Shown here in pieces: positions 18,761-27,479 of a stretch of DNA of 46,820 nucleotides; the stretch's first letter is position 1, and each line of letters starts with the position of its first letter. The translations under genes and the position numbers were made by a program. This DNA comes from Lachnospira multipara ATCC 19207 (lineage in GTDB: Bacteria > Bacillota > Clostridia > Lachnospirales > Lachnospiraceae): positions 1 through 46,820 of the forward strand of contig NZ_AUJG01000018.1 in assembly GCF_000424105.1 (NCBI RefSeq). Reading direction: 5' to 3'. Below the pieces are notes generated by a model. That model was given only the letters and a program-made list of their open reading frames with translations. It was not told where the DNA came from and ran no database searches.

Positions 18761-19858
18761 ATGAAACTAGGAATCGTAGGTTTACCTAATGTTGGTAAGT
18801 CAACTTTATTTAATTCCCTTACTAAGGCAGGGGCACTTGCAGCAAACTATCCTTTTGCTACAATCGATCCTAATGTTGGTGTTGTTACTGTACCTGATGA
18901 CAGACTTGATAAGCTTGCAGCACTTTATAATTCAGCAAAGATTACACCTGCTGTAATCGAATTCGTAGATATTGCAGGTCTTGTAAAGGGTGCTTCTAAA
19001 GGAGAAGGCTTAGGAAACCAGTTCCTTGCTAATATCAGAGAAGTAGATGCTATTGTACATGTTGTTAGATGTTTTGAAGACTCTAATATCGTTCACGTAG
19101 ATGGTTCAATTGATCCTGTAAGAGATATTGAAACAATCAACTTAGAATTAATTTTTGCTGATCTTGAAGTTTTAGAGAGACGACTTGCTAAGCAAAAGAG
19201 AGGCGCATATAACAATAAAGACTTAGCTCGTGAAGTTGAATTCATCGAAAGACTTATTAAGCACTTAGAGGATGGCAATTTAGCAGCTAGCTTCGAACTT
19301 GAAGGCGAAGAAGAAGAAGCCTTTATTAAAGAATACAACCTTTTAACAGCTAAGCCAGTTATCTTTGCTGCTAACGTAGCTGAAGATGATTTAGGAAATG
19401 ATGGTGCAGGTAACGCTAATGTTGCTAAGGTTAAGGAATATGCAGCAGCTAATAACTCAGAAGTATTTGTTATTTGTGCTCAGATTGAACAGGAAATTTC
19501 AGAACTTGATGATGATGAGAAGAAGGAATTCCTTGATGACTTAGGTCTTGAATCATCAGGTCTTGATAAGTTAATTGCAGCAAGCTATAAGTTACTTGGT
19601 CTTATTAGTTACTTAACAGCTGGTGAGACAGAAACTCGTGCTTGGACAATCACTAAGGGAACTAAGGCTCCTGGTGCTGCTGGTAAGATTCACTCTGACT
19701 TTGAAAGAGGATTCATTAAGGCAGAAGTTGTTTACTATCAGGATTTACTTGACTGCGGTTCTTATAACGCAGCTAAGGAAAAGGGTCTTGTTCGTATGGA
19801 AGGTAAGGAATACGTGGTTAAGGATGGCGATGTAATCCTCTTTAGATTTAACGTATAA
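18761..19858 (+). CDS. ychF: Redox-regulated ATPase/GTP-binding protein YchF (Obg family, OLA1)
   Basis: 365 residues from the ATG at 18761, the standard YchF length. A longer in-frame start at 18659 would add 34 unconserved residues, and GGAGG lies directly before 18761. Seen: G1 GLPNVGKST (7-15), the YPFATIDPN switch region, [20 protein letters not shown] for G3, and a C-terminal TGS domain ending [17 protein letters not shown]. YchF hydrolyses ATP rather than GTP, associates with ribosomes and affects oxidative stress response. It is the only housekeeping gene on the plus strand here and is transcribed divergently from mraZ. Confidence 0.98.
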   Translation: MKLGIVGLPNVGKSTLFNSLTKAGALAANYPFATIDPNVGVVTVPDDRLDKLAALYNSAKITPAVIEFVDIAGLVKGASKGEGLGNQFLANIREVDAIVHVVRCFEDSNIVHVDGSIDPVRDIETINLELIFADLEVLERRLAKQKRGAYNNKDLAREVEFIERLIKHLEDGNLAASFELEGEEEEAFIKEYNLLTAKPVIFAANVAEDDLGNDGAGNANVAKVKEYAAANNSEVFVICAQIEQEISELDDDEKKEFLDDLGLESSGLDKLIAASYKLLGLISYLTAGETETRAWTITKGTKAPGAAGKIHSDFERGFIKAEVVYYQDLLDCGSYNAAKEKGLVRMEGKEYVVKDGDVILFRFNV

Positions 19859-19875
19859 GATATATATATACTTAA

Positions 19876-19910
19876 AAGGACGATATCAATTTGATATCGT
19901 CCTTATTTTT
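19876..19910 (+). terminator. Terminator of ychF
   Basis: AAGGACGATATCAA (19876-19889) and TTGATATCGTCCTT (19891-19904) form a long perfect stem, followed by ATTTTT. It begins 18 bases after the ychF stop. Confidence 0.92.
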
Positions 19911-19919
19911 ATGCTTTTT

Positions 19920-20078
19920 GAACGCAGTGTAAGCAATCCCCCGCTTCAAAAGCGTAAGCTTTAAGCGGGGGTATAAAGCTTACTAGTGTCAGAAGGGGTT
20001 AAAGCCCCTTCTGACAGATGGCACAAAGTGCCACTGCGTTCATGAGGAAGTAGCGAAGCGGATTCCGAATGTCCGCTT
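19920..20078. other. Compact multi-hairpin element with a four-way-junction architecture (structured RNA or small mobile element)
   Basis: A closing stem GAACGCAG (19920-19927) / CTGCGTTC (20034-20041) encloses three hairpins. Hairpin A has a lower stem GTAAGC / GCTTAC (19929-19934, 19978-19983), a middle stem CCCCCGCTT / AAGCGGGGG (19938-19946, 19963-19971) and a top stem AAAGC / GCTTT with a GTAA tetraloop. Hairpin B is GTCAGAAGGGG / CCCCTTCTGAC (19988-19998, 20005-20015). Hairpin C is TGGCAC / GTGCCA (20019-20024, 20028-20033). A fourth hairpin, AAGCGGA / TCCGCTT (20056-20062, 20072-20078), follows. It is GC-richer than its surroundings, carries no gene, and lies between the converging ychF and rpe genes. 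Its core resembles the hairpin at 404-476. Confidence 0.75.
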
Positions 20079-20126
20079 TACAATGTATCATCTAGGAAAC
20101 TTTAGCTAATTTTAGCTAGTTTTTAT

Positions 20127-20789
20127 TTAGTTCCAAGATGACATAACTTCCTTGAACTTCTTAACATTTTCTGCAGTATCACCCTTAAAAATAGCTGAAC
20201 CAGCAACTACTACATTTACGCCAGCTTCAAGGACTCTAGCAAGATTTTCAATATTAATGCCACCATCAATTTCGATGTTTACATTAGTTAAGTTCTTCTC
20301 TTCTAATGCCTTCTTAATTTCTCTAACCTTATCAAGAGATTCTGGAATGAATTTCTGACCGCCAAATCCAGGATTAACGCTCATAACAAGCACCATGTCT
20401 ACCATTGAAAGGTATGGAATAACTGCCTTTGCTGGAGTCTTAGGATTAAGTGTAATAGCTGCCTTACAATTAAATGACTTAATCTTTTCAAGTGTAGCCT
20501 TAACATCCTGACAACTTTCAACATGCACTGTAATAATGTCTGCGCCTGCATTTGCAAATTCCTCAATGTATCTGATTGGCTCATCAATCATAAGATGTAC
20601 ATCAAAAACCTTCTTAGTTGCACTTCTAATTGACTTAATAACAGGAATACCAAGGGAAATGTTTGGTACAAAGCTTCCATCCATAACATCGATGTGTACG
20701 TACTCTGCTCCTGCCTCGTCAATAATCTCTAATTCTCTTCCTAAATTCTTAAAATCTGCTGATAAAATTGATGGTGATAAATAATTCAT
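20127..20789 (-). CDS. rpe: Ribulose-phosphate 3-epimerase
   Basis: 220 residues, a TIM-barrel metalloenzyme that interconverts ribulose 5-phosphate and xylulose 5-phosphate in the pentose phosphate pathway. Seen: LSPSILSADF at the start (catalytic Ser/Asp region), VHIDVMDGSFVPN (H32, D34 metal ligands), DVHLMI (second His), MSVNPGFGGQKF (phosphate and loop region), IEIDGGI (Asp) and VVAGSAIF. It is the last gene of the murE-rpe operon, 20 bases after rsgA. A weak AT-rich stem (TAGCTAA/TTAGCTA type, 20100-20120) follows its stop. Confidence 0.98.
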   Translation of the reverse strand: MNYLSPSILSADFKNLGRELEIIDEAGAEYVHIDVMDGSFVPNISLGIPVIKSIRSATKKVFDVHLMIDEPIRYIEEFANAGADIITVHVESCQDVKATLEKIKSFNCKAAITLNPKTPAKAVIPYLSMVDMVLVMSVNPGFGGQKFIPESLDKVREIKKALEEKNLTNVNIEIDGGINIENLARVLEAGVNVVVAGSAIFKGDTAENVKKFKEVMSSWN

Positions 20790-20809
20790 ATCTTACTTCC
20801 TTTTACACT

Positions 20810-21688
20810 TTAATATTTCTTTTTATTTTTTAATTCATCAAATATTTCTATATAGCTCTGATATCGTCTCTTACTTATCTGTCCATCCGCTAGAGCTTTC
20901 TTTACACTGCAGTCCGGCTCATTTACATGTACGCAACCGTTAAATCTGCAATTTCCCTCATGCTCTTTAAATTCTTCAAAATAAAATCTTAACTCTTCCT
21001 TTTCTATATCAGGAGGGTTAAGTGATGTAAAGCCCGGCGTATCTGCAATATACGTATTAGGACTTACATTAAAAATTTCTGAATGCCTTGTGGTATGACG
21101 TCCTCTACCAATTTTACTAACCTCACCAGTGGCATTAACCTCCTCTGGTAAAATCAAATTAGTGAGGGAAGATTTTCCAACTCCTGAAGGGCCTGCAAGC
21201 ACTGTTGTCTTGCCCTTTAGACATTCTAAAACCTCGTCTACACCAGTCTTGTCATAGGTACTTACCCATATTAACCTACAACCGCATTTATTATAAATTG
21301 ATTCTAATGCATCAATTTCTTCTTTAGTTGCTAAATCTACCTTGTTAAAAACCACTACTGTATCCACATCCTGATAGTCCATATAAACTAAAAATCTATC
21401 TAAGAGATTGTAGTTTATATCTGGTTGTTTAACGGCAAATATAACCATCGCTTGATCTATATTGGCAAAAGCCGGTCTAATAAGAGAATTCTTTCTTTCA
21501 AGAATTTCTGTAATATTACCCTTTAGATTGTCATTATCAACAATATCCACTAGGCAATTATCACCTACTAAAGGCTTAATCTTCTTATTTCTAAAAACGC
21601 CTTTCGCCTTACACTCATATATAGCGCCGACTTCTTCTATGTAAACATAGTAGAAGCCAGCGATACCTTTAATTATCTTACCCTGCAT
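20810..21688 (-). CDS. rsgA: Ribosome small subunit-dependent GTPase A
   Basis: 292 residues. It has an N-terminal OB-fold, then a circularly permuted GTPase with motif order G4 NKVD (115-118), G1 GPSGVGKSS (166-174) and G3 DTPG (216-219), followed by a C-terminal zinc domain with C247, C252, H254 and C260 (NCRFNGCVHVNEPDC). This is diagnostic of RsgA/YloQ, which helps late assembly of the 30S subunit. It starts 7 bases after prkC, whose partner phosphatase and kinase form the adjacent pair. In Firmicutes the prkC-rsgA-rpe order is common. Confidence 0.98.
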   Translation of the reverse strand: MQGKIIKGIAGFYYVYIEEVGAIYECKAKGVFRNKKIKPLVGDNCLVDIVDNDNLKGNITEILERKNSLIRPAFANIDQAMVIFAVKQPDINYNLLDRFLVYMDYQDVDTVVVFNKVDLATKEEIDALESIYNKCGCRLIWVSTYDKTGVDEVLECLKGKTTVLAGPSGVGKSSLTNLILPEEVNATGEVSKIGRGRHTTRHSEIFNVSPNTYIADTPGFTSLNPPDIEKEELRFYFEEFKEHEGNCRFNGCVHVNEPDCSVKKALADGQISKRRYQSYIEIFDELKNKKKY

Positions 21689-21695
21689 GAATTAC

Positions 21696-23636
21696 CTAGT
21701 TAGAAGCTGTTGTAGCTTCAGTTGTACTTTCAGCTTCTGTTCCTGTATTTGTACCTGTTCCTGAACTAGTTCCAGATCCTGAGCTTGATCCCGTTCCTGA
21801 ACCGGTTCCGGATCCTGTTCCTGAACTAGTTCCAGATTCTGAGCTTGTACCCGTTCCCGAACTATTACCTGTGCTGCTTTTAATAGTTAATGTCACAGTT
21901 GAGCCTACAGTTACATTATCACCTTCTTTTTCTAATTGAATTGTTACATATCCATCCGAATCAGAACTATCAGTAAATTGATATTTTAAACCATTTGATG
22001 TTAACCAAGAAATAGCTTCAGACTTAGACATTCCTACTAAGTTTTTCATCACTACTGTTGTCTTTTCTTCACCTCTACTTACCTTAATAGTAATTGTAGA
22101 GCCTTTTTCTGCACTACCTGTTGGTGAGTAGCTAATAACGCTACCAGCTTCAACTGTTGTACTATATGCATATTCTACTTCAACCTCAAAGCCTAAGTCC
22201 TTAAGAGTTTCAGTAGCCTTTTCCTCTGTCATGCCCTTTACATTAGTTACAGAAACTGTTTCTGTTTCAGTTCCCTTACTTACTGTAAGAACGATTCTTG
22301 TATTAGCAGAAACCTTAGAGCCTGCTGTTGTACCCTGACTAATTACATAGCCCTCTTCTACTGTTGAAGAGCTCTGTGTAACAATTGAATAACCAAGACC
22401 AACTTCATTTAAGCTTTCAATAGCCTTTTCCTTTGACTTACCTGTAACATCAGGTACTGAAACAAGGCTTGAATCATCTTCTGAAACTGTTGTTGTCTCT
22501 GTTTCTGTCTCTGTTGAAGAAGAGCCACAACCTACTAACTTTAAGATTACAAATACTGTAATAATAAGAATAATAGCCGCAATACCGATTCCGATATACT
22601 TCATGATCTTATCAAGCTTTTCATTGCTTTCATCATCAATATCATCTTCATCGTCGTCTTCATCATCTAAAACGCCATCTTCGTCGTCAAGATTTTCTAG
22701 TGTTTCTTCATTGTCATCGTCAAGAACGTCTAAATCTTCATTTAATTCTTCGTTTTCTTCTTTCTTTGACATTTCATCCTCCATTACTGGTGCCATTTTA
22801 ACAAAATCTACATCTGGCATAACAAGAGATTTCTTTAAATCAGCAAGTAATTCTTCTGCTGACTGATATCTTCTGTCAGGCTTTTTCTCAGTACATTTTG
22901 CAACAATCTTATCTATACTTACAGGGATTCCCTCAGCAAGTGTTGATGCAAGTGGAATCTTATCCTGTATATGCTTTACAGCAACTGTTACTGAATTGTC
23001 TGCATCAAATGGTACAGTTCCTGTTAACATCTCAAAAATTGTGATACCCATTGAGTAAATATCAGTTCTAGCATCTGAGTATCCGCCTCTTGCCTGTTCT
23101 GGTGAAATGTAGTGAACAGAGCCCATTGTCTGTGATGAGTTAATTGTTGTATTAGATGAAACCTTAGCAATACCAAAGTCAGTAACCTTAACCTTACCGT
23201 CCTTTGAAATAATAATATTCTGAGGTTTAATATCTCTGTGAACAACTCCAGCCTTGTGGGCAGCTTCCATGCCGTTTACTACCTGAATAGCAATACTAGC
23301 AGCTTCCTTAAATGGAATTCTACCTCTTTTTTCTATATATTTCTTAAGAGTAATACCCTCAACTAATTCCATTACAATATAATAAATGCCATCTTCATCT
23401 CCAACATCATAAACGCTTACGATATTAGAATGTGTAAGGCCTGCTGCTGATTGTGCCTCTGCTCTAAATTTAGCAACAAATGTCTTATCATCACTAAACT
23501 CTTTTTTCATAACCTTAATGGCAACAAATCTATTAAGTTTGTGGCATTTAGCCTTATACACATCAGCCATTCCTCCAGCGCCGATCTGCTCTAGTATTTC
23601 ATATCTGTCAGCTAAAAACTGTCCTTTTCTCAACAT
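21696..23636 (-). CDS. prkC: PASTA-domain Ser/Thr protein kinase (PrkC/StkP type)
   Basis: 646 residues. The cytoplasmic kinase domain (about 11-270) has glycine loop IGAGGMADVYKA, K41, E60, catalytic HRD (133-135) and DFG (153-155). It is followed by a very acidic juxtamembrane segment (about 286-342, dominated by Asp and Glu), one transmembrane helix (about 346-368), three extracellular PASTA repeats (about 391-455, 460-522, 527-587) and a low-complexity Ser/Gly/Thr tail (about 588-646). PASTA domains sense muropeptides or lipid II; the kinase controls division, wall synthesis and germination in relatives. It is paired with the PP2C phosphatase gene 16 bases upstream. The tail looks like a flexible wall-spanning end. 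Confidence 0.97.
   Translation of the reverse strand: MLRKGQFLADRYEILEQIGAGGMADVYKAKCHKLNRFVAIKVMKKEFSDDKTFVAKFRAEAQSAAGLTHSNIVSVYDVGDEDGIYYIVMELVEGITLKKYIEKRGRIPFKEAASIAIQVVNGMEAAHKAGVVHRDIKPQNIIISKDGKVKVTDFGIAKVSSNTTINSSQTMGSVHYISPEQARGGYSDARTDIYSMGITIFEMLTGTVPFDADNSVTVAVKHIQDKIPLASTLAEGIPVSIDKIVAKCTEKKPDRRYQSAEELLADLKKSLVMPDVDFVKMAPVMEDEMSKKEENEELNEDLDVLDDDNEETLENLDDEDGVLDDEDDDEDDIDDESNEKLDKIMKYIGIGIAAIILIITVFVILKLVGCGSSSTETETETTTVSEDDSSLVSVPDVTGKSKEKAIESLNEVGLGYSIVTQSSSTVEEGYVISQGTTAGSKVSANTRIVLTVSKGTETETVSVTNVKGMTEEKATETLKDLGFEVEVEYAYSTTVEAGSVISYSPTGSAEKGSTITIKVSRGEEKTTVVMKNLVGMSKSEAISWLTSNGLKYQFTDSSDSDGYVTIQLEKEGDNVTVGSTVTLTIKSSTGNSSGTGTSSESGTSSGTGSGTGSGTGSSSGSGTSSGTGTNTGTEAESTTEATTASN
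21754..21873. repeat. 60-base direct duplication in the prkC tail
   Basis: Two copies of a 60-base unit starting CCTGTTCCTGAACTAGTTCC (plus strand) lie at 21754 and 21814 and differ at a few positions. They encode part of the Ser/Gly/Thr-rich C-terminal tail of the kinase, in frame, so the tail length can change by unequal recombination. Confidence 0.8.
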
Positions 23637-23652
23637 ATTAATTTATACCTTT

Positions 23653-24375
23653 CTAATTAGTTTTAATAATAACAACTGATATATTATCTAGCCCGCCATT
23701 CTTATTAGCCTTGTCTATCAGTTTCTTTGCGGCATTATTAATATCTGACTCATCTTTAATGATATCAGCAATCTCTGTATCCTCGAGCATGTTAGTTAAA
23801 CCATCACTACATAATAAAATCCTATCATTTTTCTTTAGGTCTATTCTAAACATATCTGGCTCTACGGTAGTTGTACCGCCAATAGCCCTCGTTATAACAT
23901 TTTTCCTCTCATGGTTTCTTGCTTCCTCTTTGTTAATCTCACCTGCAAGAACCATTTCCTCAACCAATGAGTGGTCTCTGGTAACTTGTCGTATGTCCTC
24001 ATCAACTACATATAGTCTACTATCCCCTACGTTGGCAACTAAAAGTGTATCATCAATAATACTTGCTAGACAAAGTGTTGTCCCCATGCCTGTATAATCT
24101 TCAGATTCCTTGGCCTTTTCTAGAAGTAATGTGTTTACCTCTAAAATTGCCTTCTCTACTGTGCTAACAGCATCCTTAGTTAGATTCTCCTTAAGTAGCT
24201 TTACTAGTGTTTCCACTGTAAATCTTGATGCTGTGTCGCCTGCTTTATGGCCCCCCATGCCATCTGCCACAATGAAAAGATTCGGGAGTATTCCTATAGG
24301 TGTCATAGATGTATAGACAAAATCCTGATTGGTTTTTCTTTTTTTGCCAATATCAGTCATTGCTACTGCTTTCAT
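23653..24375 (-). CDS. stp: PP2C-family Ser/Thr protein phosphatase (Stp/PrpC)
   Basis: 240 residues, the usual size for bacterial PP2C. Metal-binding motifs are seen: NQD (16-18), VADGMGGHKAGDTAS (37-50), NVGDSRLY, LLCSDGLTNM and GGLDNISVV. It dephosphorylates the substrates of the kinase encoded next. The ATG at 24375 follows GGAGGATAGTC and lies inside the end of rlmN (23-base overlap), which supports this start over the internal ATG five codons in. Confidence 0.97.
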   Translation of the reverse strand: MKAVAMTDIGKKRKTNQDFVYTSMTPIGILPNLFIVADGMGGHKAGDTASRFTVETLVKLLKENLTKDAVSTVEKAILEVNTLLLEKAKESEDYTGMGTTLCLASIIDDTLLVANVGDSRLYVVDEDIRQVTRDHSLVEEMVLAGEINKEEARNHERKNVITRAIGGTTTVEPDMFRIDLKKNDRILLCSDGLTNMLEDTEIADIIKDESDINNAAKKLIDKANKNGGLDNISVVIIKTN

Positions 24376-25435
24376 GACTATCCTCCATATAACTTTTTCT
24401 TAATTGACCACATGCGCCGTCAATATCTCGGCCCATTTCTCTTCTAATAGTAACATTAATTCCACATTTTTCAAGTTTATTTTTGAATGCCATAATAGCA
24501 TCCTTATTAGATTGTTCGTAATCTCTTTCCTTAATCGGATTAACCGGAATAAGGTTAATATGACAATTAAGGCCATGTACTAAATCGATTAACTGACTTG
24601 CACATTCCTTAGTATCATTAACGCCCTTTACTAAGCTGTACTCAAAGGAAATTCTTCTGCCTGTCTTATCAAGATAATATCTGCAGGCATCCATTATTTC
24701 TTCTATAGAATACTTATTAGCTATAGGCATCATAGTCTTTCTAAGCTCGTCATTAGGTGCATGTAAAGAAATCGCAAGAGTTATCTGTAACTCAAGGTCA
24801 GCTAACTCTCTAATCTTTGGCACTAAACCACAAGTAGAAACTGTTAAGTTACGAAGACTAATATTAAGCCCTTTTTCAGAATTAATCAACTCTAGAAACT
24901 TAATAACATTGTCGTAATTATCCATAGGCTCACCAGAACCCATAATTACTATATTAGAAACTCGCTCTCCTGAAATACTCTGAATTCTATAGACCTGATC
25001 TAACATTTCAGAAGGTGTGAGGTTTCTTACACAACCGTCAAGTGTTGACGCACAGAAGCGACAACCCATTTTACATCCAACCTGGGATGAAATACAAACT
25101 GAATTTCCATGGTGGTACTTCATTAATACACTTTCAATGACATTGCCATCGTAGAGTTTAAATAAGTACTTTTGTGTTCCATCAATTTGTGATGTCTGCA
25201 CCCTTATTGGCTCAAGTGCCATAAGATATGCATTTTCCTTTAAACTTTCTCTTAGCTTAGCAGGAATGTTAAGGCAGTCGTCAAAGTTAGTTACAAGCTT
25301 TTCGTGCATCCACTGATAAAGCTGATTAGCTCTAAACTTCTTCTCTCCTAAGCTCTCTATATATTCAATTAGTTCGCTAGAGTTTAGACTCTTTAAATCC
25401 ACTCTACCGTCCTTAATCTTATAATTAATATCCAT
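24353..25435 (-). CDS. rlmN: Dual-specificity 23S rRNA/tRNA adenine-C2 methyltransferase RlmN
   Basis: 360 residues; a radical SAM enzyme that methylates C2 of A2503 in 23S rRNA and A37 in some tRNAs. The radical SAM cysteines are C121, C125 and C128 (CKMGCRFCAS). The second catalytic cysteine pair partner is C342 in GRDIDGACGQL. GSGEPMDNYDNV and LAISLHAPNDELR are also typical. It lies between rsmB and stp, 9 bases after rsmB, in the long operon. Confidence 0.98.
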   Translation of the reverse strand: MDINYKIKDGRVDLKSLNSSELIEYIESLGEKKFRANQLYQWMHEKLVTNFDDCLNIPAKLRESLKENAYLMALEPIRVQTSQIDGTQKYLFKLYDGNVIESVLMKYHHGNSVCISSQVGCKMGCRFCASTLDGCVRNLTPSEMLDQVYRIQSISGERVSNIVIMGSGEPMDNYDNVIKFLELINSEKGLNISLRNLTVSTCGLVPKIRELADLELQITLAISLHAPNDELRKTMMPIANKYSIEEIMDACRYYLDKTGRRISFEYSLVKGVNDTKECASQLIDLVHGLNCHINLIPVNPIKERDYEQSNKDAIMAFKNKLEKCGINVTIRREMGRDIDGACGQLRKSYMEDSHESSSND

Positions 25436-25444
25436 TCTAATACC

Positions 25445-26749
25445 TTACTTCTTCTTTAAAATTGCATAAAAGAATCCGTCTGTGTCCTTTGTCTTTCCAG
25501 CTAATAACTGCTTCATGTCTAAAAGTTCAAAGCCTAGACCCTTTATAAATTCCACTTGTTCTTCATTCTCTGCCTTATTGATTGTACAAGTACTATAAAC
25601 TAGTATAGCAGATTCTTTCAAATAATTAACTACTGTAGTTAAAATATTTTTCTGAATTTCTACCAATTCAGCACATTTTTCAGGACTCGCATTGTATTTA
25701 ATGTCTGGCTTTCTACCTATAATACCAAGACCTGAACAAGGTAGGTCAGCAATTACTACATCAGCCTTAGCTACTAAACTCTCATCAAGTTCTGAGGCAT
25801 CAAACACTTCTGTCTCTACATTAGTAATTCCTAACCTATCAAGGTTTTCCTCAATCTTATCAAGCTTTTCATAGGAAATGTCTCTAGAATAAACTCTTCC
25901 TTCATCGCCAACCCACAAACTAGCATTGATTGTTTTGCCACCAGGTGCGGCGCAAACGTCCACTACTGTCTGTCCATTTTCAAAATGAGAATTGTAACCT
26001 GCAATAATTGAGCTTAAATCCTGAATCTGAAAAAGACCTTCATTAAAACTGTCTAAATTCGTCAAATAATCATAATCCGAAATCTCTAGTGCATAATCAA
26101 TCTCAGTATTAACAACCTTAACCCCTTCAGATTCTAGCTTTTCCTTTAAATCCTTAGGGCTAATCTTACTTGTATTAACTCTAATATAGGTTCTTTTCTC
26201 TTTAAAGAGACCTTCTAGAATATCAGAAACTTCCTCTTTACTATAGCTTTCAAGCCAAAGCTTAATAATCCATTCTGGCATTGAATATTTAATACTATTA
26301 TGTAAAATGTAGTCACTCTCTGCTGGGTATTCTATTGAATCCTTATTTCTTGCAATATTTCTTAATACGCCATTTACAAAGCCCTTTAAGCTTACAAAAC
26401 CACGCTTAGTTGCTAACTTAACAGCCTCATTACAAACTGCAGACTCAGGCACTGAATCCATGTATAAAAGCTGGTAAATCGACATTCTAATTAAGACCCT
26501 AATTAAGGGCTTCATTTTCTTAGTTTTGGTTTTTGAAAATTGATTGCAAACATAGTCTAATTCTATCTTTCTTTCAATACTTCCAATAAAAAGCTTAGCG
26601 ATAAATGAGCGCTGGCTCTTTTCCAAATATTGGTATTTAGCCAGCGCATTATTTAAAAGATAGTTAGAAAATTCGCCGTTCTTTTCATTCTCTAAGAGCA
26701 TATCTAAAACAACTGCTCTTAGATTAACCGAATTATTAGCGGTCGTCAC
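25445..26749 (-). CDS. rsmB: 16S rRNA (cytosine(967)-C(5))-methyltransferase RsmB
   Basis: About 434 residues. An N-terminal NusB-like RNA-binding domain (about the first 140 residues) is followed by a SAM methyltransferase domain with VDVCAAPGGKT (about 264), DLPCSGLGIIG with one catalytic cysteine (about 334) and STCTINKAENE with the other. It makes m5C967 in 16S rRNA. I choose the GTG at 26749 because GGAGG lies 8 bases before it; an in-frame TTG at 26764 would overlap that site. The start overlaps the end of the zinc peptidase gene by 14 bases. Confidence 0.96.
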   Translation of the reverse strand: MTTANNSVNLRAVVLDMLLENEKNGEFSNYLLNNALAKYQYLEKSQRSFIAKLFIGSIERKIELDYVCNQFSKTKTKKMKPLIRVLIRMSIYQLLYMDSVPESAVCNEAVKLATKRGFVSLKGFVNGVLRNIARNKDSIEYPAESDYILHNSIKYSMPEWIIKLWLESYSKEEVSDILEGLFKEKRTYIRVNTSKISPKDLKEKLESEGVKVVNTEIDYALEISDYDYLTNLDSFNEGLFQIQDLSSIIAGYNSHFENGQTVVDVCAAPGGKTINASLWVGDEGRVYSRDISYEKLDKIEENLDRLGITNVETEVFDASELDESLVAKADVVIADLPCSGLGIIGRKPDIKYNASPEKCAELVEIQKNILTTVVNYLKESAILVYSTCTINKAENEEQVEFIKGLGFELLDMKQLLAGKTKDTDGFFYAILKKK

Positions 26750-27458
26750 GGTTATTTCCTCCAAATAAAATTATTAATCTAAGTAACTGTAAAATAGCTG
26801 AGGCAGCACTTGCTACATAAGTAAGAGCTGCTGCTGTTAGTACAGATCTCGCCTTAGAATTTTCTCTATCTACAAGCATTCCGTTAGATTTTAAAATTCT
26901 AAGGGCTCTAGCTGAGGCATTAAACTCAACTGGAAGTGTAACAATCTGGAAAAGCACTGCAAGAGAGAACATTAAGATTCCCACTGTAATAAGTGTCTGA
27001 TTCCAGCTTAAAAGCACACCAAGTATAATAAAAATCCAAGATGCCTTTGAACCGATATTGGCAAAAGGTACTATTGCAGATCTAAGGCTTAGTGGCACAT
27101 AGCCTCTGTTGTGCTGAATTGCATGTCCACATTCATGGGCTGCTACAGCAACCGCTGCTATAGAAGACATATTATATACTGAATCTGATAGATTTACCAT
27201 CTTAGTTCTTGGATCGTAGTGATCTGTAAGAGAACCTGAAACATGGGCAACACCCACATCATAGATTCCTTCGCTTCTAAGAATCTGTTCAGCAACCATA
27301 GCTCCTGTAAGACCTCTAGAGCTTGCTACTTTTGAGTATTTTGAAAATGTAAATTGAACTCTAAGCTGTGCAAGCAAGGCTAATACTGCTGCTATAATTA
27401 TTAGTATATAAGTTGGATCAAAATAATATCCATAGCCTAAACCATACCCATAGTACAT
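26736..27458 (-). CDS. Integral-membrane zinc metallopeptidase (YugP-like)
   Basis: About 240 residues. It has a Tyr/Gly-rich N-terminus and hydrophobic segments near 17-33, 125-145, 150-175 and 210-230, with a zinc protease motif HECGH embedded in AVAVAAHECGHAIQHN (about 105-118). SRGLTGAMVAEQIL and LPVEFNASARAL are typical of this conserved Firmicutes family (Zn_peptidase_2). The substrate is not known. The ATG at 27458 follows AGAGGTGA with good spacing; a GTG three codons earlier lies inside the ribosome binding site. It sits between fmt and rsmB, a conserved order in clostridia. Confidence 0.92.
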   Translation of the reverse strand: MYYGYGLGYGYYFDPTYILIIIAAVLALLAQLRVQFTFSKYSKVASSRGLTGAMVAEQILRSEGIYDVGVAHVSGSLTDHYDPRTKMVNLSDSVYNMSSIAAVAVAAHECGHAIQHNRGYVPLSLRSAIVPFANIGSKASWIFIILGVLLSWNQTLITVGILMFSLAVLFQIVTLPVEFNASARALRILKSNGMLVDRENSKARSVLTAAALTYVASAASAILQLLRLIILFGGNNRDDR

Positions 27459-27479
27459 ATAAGTCACCTCTTTTTATGA

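Noticed and set aside
20152-20784. Two plus-strand frames (about 70-80 codons) antisense to rpe
   Set aside because: They mirror the codon pattern of rpe and lack ribosome binding sites.
22603-22866. Serine-rich plus-strand frame opposite the prkC acidic segment
   Set aside because: It is the complement of Asp/Glu codons of the kinase, not a separate gene.
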